The notes under the pieces are model-generated. The model searched no databases and was not told the DNA's origin. It saw only the letters and a list, made by a program, of their open reading frames with translations. From Dinoroseobacter sp034111085 (lineage in GTDB: Bacteria > Pseudomonadota > Alphaproteobacteria > Rhodobacterales > Rhodobacteraceae), in the NCBI GenBank assembly GCA_034111085.1, contig JAWUXZ010000041.1:1-64000 (forward strand): a stretch of 64,000 nt of DNA, read 5' to 3'. Both the position numbers and the translations under genes were made by a program. Of the stretch, positions 60,903-64,000 are shown in pieces (positions within the stretch are counted from its first letter, which is position 1; the number at the start of each line of letters is the position of its first letter).

Positions 60903-62219
60903 TCAATGCGCGAAATCCGACTCCTCGACATAGAGGTTGGCCCATGCACGGTCGATCAGATCAGGCGTCATTTGCGGCGCGATGCCTTCGTAGTCGCAAA
61001 TCGCAAGGATTTGGTCGATCAGGAAGGGAGCGTGGTAGTTGGCATAAACGTTGTCGATCTCTGGGTAGCGCTTGGTCAGAAGATGTATCAACGCAGGCTC
61101 GGTCAGCGGCATGCGTTTGGCTTTGGCCACCAATGCCAACACCTGCAAGAACTCGTCCTTGGTCGGGCCGTCGACCTTTATTTTGAAGAACACGCGGCGA
61201 AGGGCGGCTTGGTCAAACAACTGGTTGGGGTGGAAGTTGGTCGAGAAGATTACCAACGTATCAAAGGGCACCACAAACTTTTCACCCGATTGCAGAGCGA
61301 GAATATCATAGCTGGCCTCCATCGGGACGATCCAGCGGTTGATCAGTTTTTGCGGGCTTTCGGCCTGACGGCCAAGGTCGTCGACGATGAAGATACCGCC
61401 CGTTGCCTTCATTTGCAGCGGAGCCTGATAGGTGCGCGAGACCGGATTGTAGGTCAGATCGAGCATCGACAATTCCAACTCGCCCCCGGTGATCACCGCA
61501 GGGCGTCTGCATTTCAGGTAGCGCCCGTCAAAGCCTGAAGCCCGGCGCAGGGGCGAGGCGGCTTGGCCGACAGATTTCACCCGCTCATGCACAATAGGAT
61601 CGTAGACCGTGATGATCTGGCCGGAATATTCAACCGCGCGCGGCACGAACACATGATCGCCAAGCGCGTCACGAATGCCGTTGGAGATCGCACTTTTACC
61701 GTTTCCGGGAGGGCCGTATAGCAGCAACGAGCGTCCCGACGAGATCGCAGGGCCAAGATCGCGCAAGAAGTTATGCGGCAAAATGAGATTGCCCATCGCG
61801 TCCATCAGGCCTTGTGCGGTGATGCGGATATTCTTGACCGATTGGCGCTCGGACTGGCGGGTGAAGGCGCCCAAGGGGACCGGCATCGCGCCGTAATATT
61901 CGGACTGAGTAAGCGCGTCGCGGGTGCGCGAAACACCAGCCTGCGACAGCTTATAGCGCATTTCCGAGGTGCCCTCAGCGCCGATCGATCCCATCGCCTC
62001 AATCAGGTTTTCGTCGCGGGCACCATCGACCAGTTGCTGCACCAGCGGCACCGGGATCGCCACAGCATGAGCCATGTCAGTGACATATTCCAACGACATC
62101 CGGTAGATTGTCTTCAACAAGATATCGCGGATCATGGTGTTGGACAGACCGAGGTCTTCCAGCACACGCGGGCGCGGCGGTTCAAACGGGTGAGAGGTTT
62201 CTTGGTTCATTGCAGCCAT
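60903..62219 (-). CDS. AAA-family ATPase next to the Tad-type locus
   Basis: A 438-aa protein with Walker A GPPGNGKS (169-176), Walker B IFIVDDLG (near 282), sensor-1 VIFSTNF and sensor-2 DQAALRRVFFKI. A helical N-terminal domain covers about 20-150. It resembles the AAA ATPases found beside cpaA/tad genes in Rhodobacterales; its client is unknown. The start is ATG 62219 or 62210; GGATGG before the second makes both possible. It lies 44 bases after cpaA on the same strand. Confidence 0.8.
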   Translation of the reverse strand: MAAMNQETSHPFEPPRPRVLEDLGLSNTMIRDILLKTIYRMSLEYVTDMAHAVAIPVPLVQQLVDGARDENLIEAMGSIGAEGTSEMRYKLSQAGVSRTRDALTQSEYYGAMPVPLGAFTRQSERQSVKNIRITAQGLMDAMGNLILPHNFLRDLGPAISSGRSLLLYGPPGNGKSAISNGIRDALGDHVFVPRAVEYSGQIITVYDPIVHERVKSVGQAASPLRRASGFDGRYLKCRRPAVITGGELELSMLDLTYNPVSRTYQAPLQMKATGGIFIVDDLGRQAESPQKLINRWIVPMEASYDILALQSGEKFVVPFDTLVIFSTNFHPNQLFDQAALRRVFFKIKVDGPTKDEFLQVLALVAKAKRMPLTEPALIHLLTKRYPEIDNVYANYHAPFLIDQILAICDYEGIAPQMTPDLIDRAWANLYVEESDFAH

Positions 62220-62263
62220 CCGTCAACTCGGCACACGCCGAGATTGCGCGGTGCGTGGGGTAT

Positions 62264-62761
62264 TTATGTCAGAAGCGGCAACGCCAAATAGCAGGTCAGC
62301 GTGCCACCAAGTGCCAGACCCATTGGGAAATCGCGTTTCTCCCCCCATGAGGCCCAGTCAGCGGTCGCACTGCGAATGGCTGGAATCCGTCCTGCCAATC
62401 GATGCGCGACAAACGCTCCGACCAGCATGGCGGCGAAAAGTGTCAAAAGGAGGGACAGGTCGGAGAAAGCCACAAAAGGTGCCATGGCGGTGGCGAATTT
62501 CGCATCCCCCGCACCCACTAAACCTGCCGAGGCGACGATAAAGCCCAAGGCCAATATCGCGCCGATATGGGTGTAGCGCCACAGATAATCTTCCAGCGGT
62601 AGCGCAAAAAATCCCATGATCGCAAAGCCCACAAGCAACAAAATCACCGCCTTATTGGGGATTTTCATGAACTTCATATCGGTCCACGCGATATAAAAGC
62701 AGATCGGCAGTGCCACAGGCAGGAACCACAGCGCCTGGGTTAGGGTCAGGGAAAGCGTCAT
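62264..62761 (-). CDS. cpaA: prepilin peptidase CpaA (A24 family)
   Basis: A 165-aa aspartic peptidase with five to six transmembrane helices. The active-site aspartates are D28 in WTDMKFMKIPN and the one in GAGDAKF (near 86). It lacks the cytosolic methylase domain, as the Tad/Flp-type CpaA does. It processes Flp pilins at the inner membrane. Three bases separate it from the TPR lipoprotein gene, indicating one operon. Confidence 0.92.
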   Translation of the reverse strand: MTLSLTLTQALWFLPVALPICFYIAWTDMKFMKIPNKAVILLLVGFAIMGFFALPLEDYLWRYTHIGAILALGFIVASAGLVGAGDAKFATAMAPFVAFSDLSLLLTLFAAMLVGAFVAHRLAGRIPAIRSATADWASWGEKRDFPMGLALGGTLTCYLALPLLT

Positions 62762-62764
62762 GGG

Positions 62765-63613
62765 TTAACCTCTGCTCGTCTCAAGCGTTCTGAGTGCACG
62801 CACGGCGGCATCGAAATGCTGCGGATGGGTGTCGATTGCTTCTTGCAGCAGCGCTTTGCCGGTCGAGACGTCGCCTTGCTTGATCGCGCTGAGGGCCATG
62901 GTGTGCAGCAGTTGTGCGCGCTCAACCTGCGTTGCAGGGACGGTGGGCATGCGGTAATTGCGCTGCGCCCCGCGTGCAAGAACGAGGTTGTTCTTGGCGG
63001 TAAACAGGCTGCTATCATACTCGATCGCTTGGGTGAAAAGCTGCTCGGCCTCGCTGAAATCACCGCGCGTCAGCTTGGAATAGCCCCAGTTGTTTAGCAC
63101 GCCCGCTGGACGCAGGGTGAGTGCTGCGGCAGTCTCGTAGAAACTGTCGGCGCGGCTCCAGTCACGGTTGCTGTCGGCAACCATGGCCTCCAGGCGGTAG
63201 CGCTCGTAGGTCTCGAAGGTCGGAGGGATTTGGTCAAGCTGCAACTCAGCCGTGTCCCAATCGCCTGCACGCACCAGCGCGGTGGCATAATCGACGCGGT
63301 CCTCGTGGGTGCCTTCTGAGCTGCCGACGACAGCGCGCCACACCGGCAGCGCGCTTTGCGGTTTGCCCGCACGCACCAAAGATCGCGCAAGACCGCGCTT
63401 GAAGTCGATCCGGTTCGGTTCTTGGGCAGACGAGCGCTGAAAGTAGGCGACCGCTTCTTCGGGGTCCGCCACGGTCAGCATAATATCGTTTAGATTGCTT
63501 TCATCGATGACATTAACGCCATCAAGGGATCGCGACACGTCTCCGGCACCGGGCTGCTGACAACCCGATAGCGCAATCACCGCGCAAGCGGCTGCAATTA
63601 CACTTTGGCGCAT
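62765..63613 (-). CDS. tadD: TPR lipoprotein, TadD-like
   Basis: A 282-aa protein with lipoprotein signal (LSGC, cysteine at 18) and TPR helices at about 45-275 (PEEAVAYFQRSSAQEPNRIDF, LNNWGYSKLTRGDFSEAEQLF..., KQGDVSTGKALLQEAI). This fits TadD, the outer-membrane lipoprotein that helps the Tad secretin assemble. Next to cpaA and a second TPR gene. The name rests on context as much as on sequence. Confidence 0.8.
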   Translation of the reverse strand: MRQSVIAAACAVIALSGCQQPGAGDVSRSLDGVNVIDESNLNDIMLTVADPEEAVAYFQRSSAQEPNRIDFKRGLARSLVRAGKPQSALPVWRAVVGSSEGTHEDRVDYATALVRAGDWDTAELQLDQIPPTFETYERYRLEAMVADSNRDWSRADSFYETAAALTLRPAGVLNNWGYSKLTRGDFSEAEQLFTQAIEYDSSLFTAKNNLVLARGAQRNYRMPTVPATQVERAQLLHTMALSAIKQGDVSTGKALLQEAIDTHPQHFDAAVRALRTLETSRG

Positions 63614-63644
63614 TTTGATGCGTCCTTATACTGCTCGCCCTCGT

Positions 63645-64000
63645 TCAAGGTGTGGACAGAAGCTGGTAGGCTCCAGGACCCCGTCGCACCAAGTCGAAGT
63701 TGTGGTTATCCTCACGAGTATATGCCGGATTTTCCATTTTTGCGAGTGCCAAGCGCAGATTATCGCGGATCATAGGCGTATTTGCCCCATCGAGCGCGAA
63801 TGCGACCCGAAAAACGCGCATCGCCTCGCCGGTTTCGCCCAATTCCATCAGCACCACACCGAGATTGTTCCATGCGGGCACGAACTCGGCATCTTTCTCG
63901 GTGGCGTCACGCAGCAGGGCCTCGGATTGCTGCAAACGCCCCAGCCGCAAATTCGCTGATCCAAGCGCGGACAAGACATCGGTTGTCATACCCTGCGCAC
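63645..64000 (-). CDS. TPR protein of the Tad-type locus, 5' end cut by the window
   Basis: From the stop at 63645 the frame runs to the window edge without a stop; the internal ATG at 63989 is in frame but the codons before it are also open, so the real start is beyond 64000. Visible TPR units: TDVLSALGSANLRLGRLQQSE, then VPAWNNLGVVLMELGETGEAM. A second TadD-like protein is the natural reading. It lies 31 bases before the first TPR lipoprotein gene. Confidence 0.8.
   Translation of the reverse strand, partial: AQGMTTDVLSALGSANLRLGRLQQSEALLRDATEKDAEFVPAWNNLGVVLMELGETGEAMRVFRVAFALDGANTPMIRDNLRLALAKMENPAYTREDNHNFDLVRRGPGAYQLLSTP

Overview
This window reads as chromosomal DNA of an alphaproteobacterium, most likely a marine Rhodobacterales (Roseobacter-group) species. 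The basis is protein content and gene order, not a database search: an F1-only ATP synthase operon (atpHAGDC), hisC-tyrC, an FtsH beginning with a TTG codon, ruvCAB followed by ybgC and the tol-pal cluster, a DUF2125 protein, a DUF1127 mini-protein, and a CIRCE-controlled groESL operon. GC content is high and codon use looks uniform. I see no rRNA, tRNA, CRISPR array, insertion sequence or prophage.

Layout. 1-2.9 kb is a decaying regulatory patch: a winged-helix/TPR regulator, a broken TPR fragment behind it, a monooxygenase-fold enzyme and a headless AraC-type HTH remnant. 2.9-7.6 kb holds aromatic/histidine amino-acid genes (hisC, tyrC), an extensin-like peptidase, DUF2125 and a ChaC cyclotransferase. 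7.7-12.2 kb is an envelope block: a MotA/ExbB-type channel protein, a MotB/OmpA-type partner with a very long coiled coil built partly from 42-bp repeats, and facing it an M23 peptidase coupled to clpA. 14.7-16.3 kb has gloB and a methyltransferase. 16.5-21.4 kb is the F1 operon with a clear terminator, followed by an H-type lectin and prs. 23-29.3 kb is mixed metabolism (DsbA-like isomerase, hydrolase, aldolase, ribF, MaoC, HAD phosphatase, Mn pyrophosphatase). 29.3-31.6 kb is a three-gene redox/regulatory operon (PepSY protein, membrane-anchored LuxR-type regulator, haem/flavin reductase). 31.9-34 kb is groESL. 34-37.4 kb has an MFS carrier, msrA, prmA and a small membrane protein.

38-49.6 kb joins ruvCAB to ybgC-tolQRAB-pal-cpoB-tilS. 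Wedged between ruvB and ybgC are two coupled genes of unknown role, the second a repeat-rich membrane protein, preceded by a 62-bp inverted repeat. 49.7-56.7 kb carries ftsH, a MOSC protein, a cyclic-nucleotide-binding-type gene split by an in-frame amber codon, then fhs and folD (one-carbon metabolism) separated by an unusual repeat/hairpin, and a CDGSH iron-sulfur protein. 57-61 kb has a membrane LytTR regulator and two genes of the ligase-associated DNA-damage module (pdeM and the DEXH helicase). The right end (60.9-64 kb) enters a Tad-pilus type locus: AAA ATPase, CpaA prepilin peptidase and TPR lipoproteins.

Functional links: Tol-Pal, CpoB, the M23 and extensin-like peptidases and the channel/OmpA pair all act on the envelope; clpA, groESL, ftsH and msrA handle protein quality; ruvCAB, pdeM and the helicase handle DNA repair. 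The strongest unexplained items are the envelope channel/coiled-coil pair, the ruvB-ybgC insert, the PepSY/LuxR/reductase operon, the fhs-folD leader structure and the amber-split gene. I found no clearly novel defence system.
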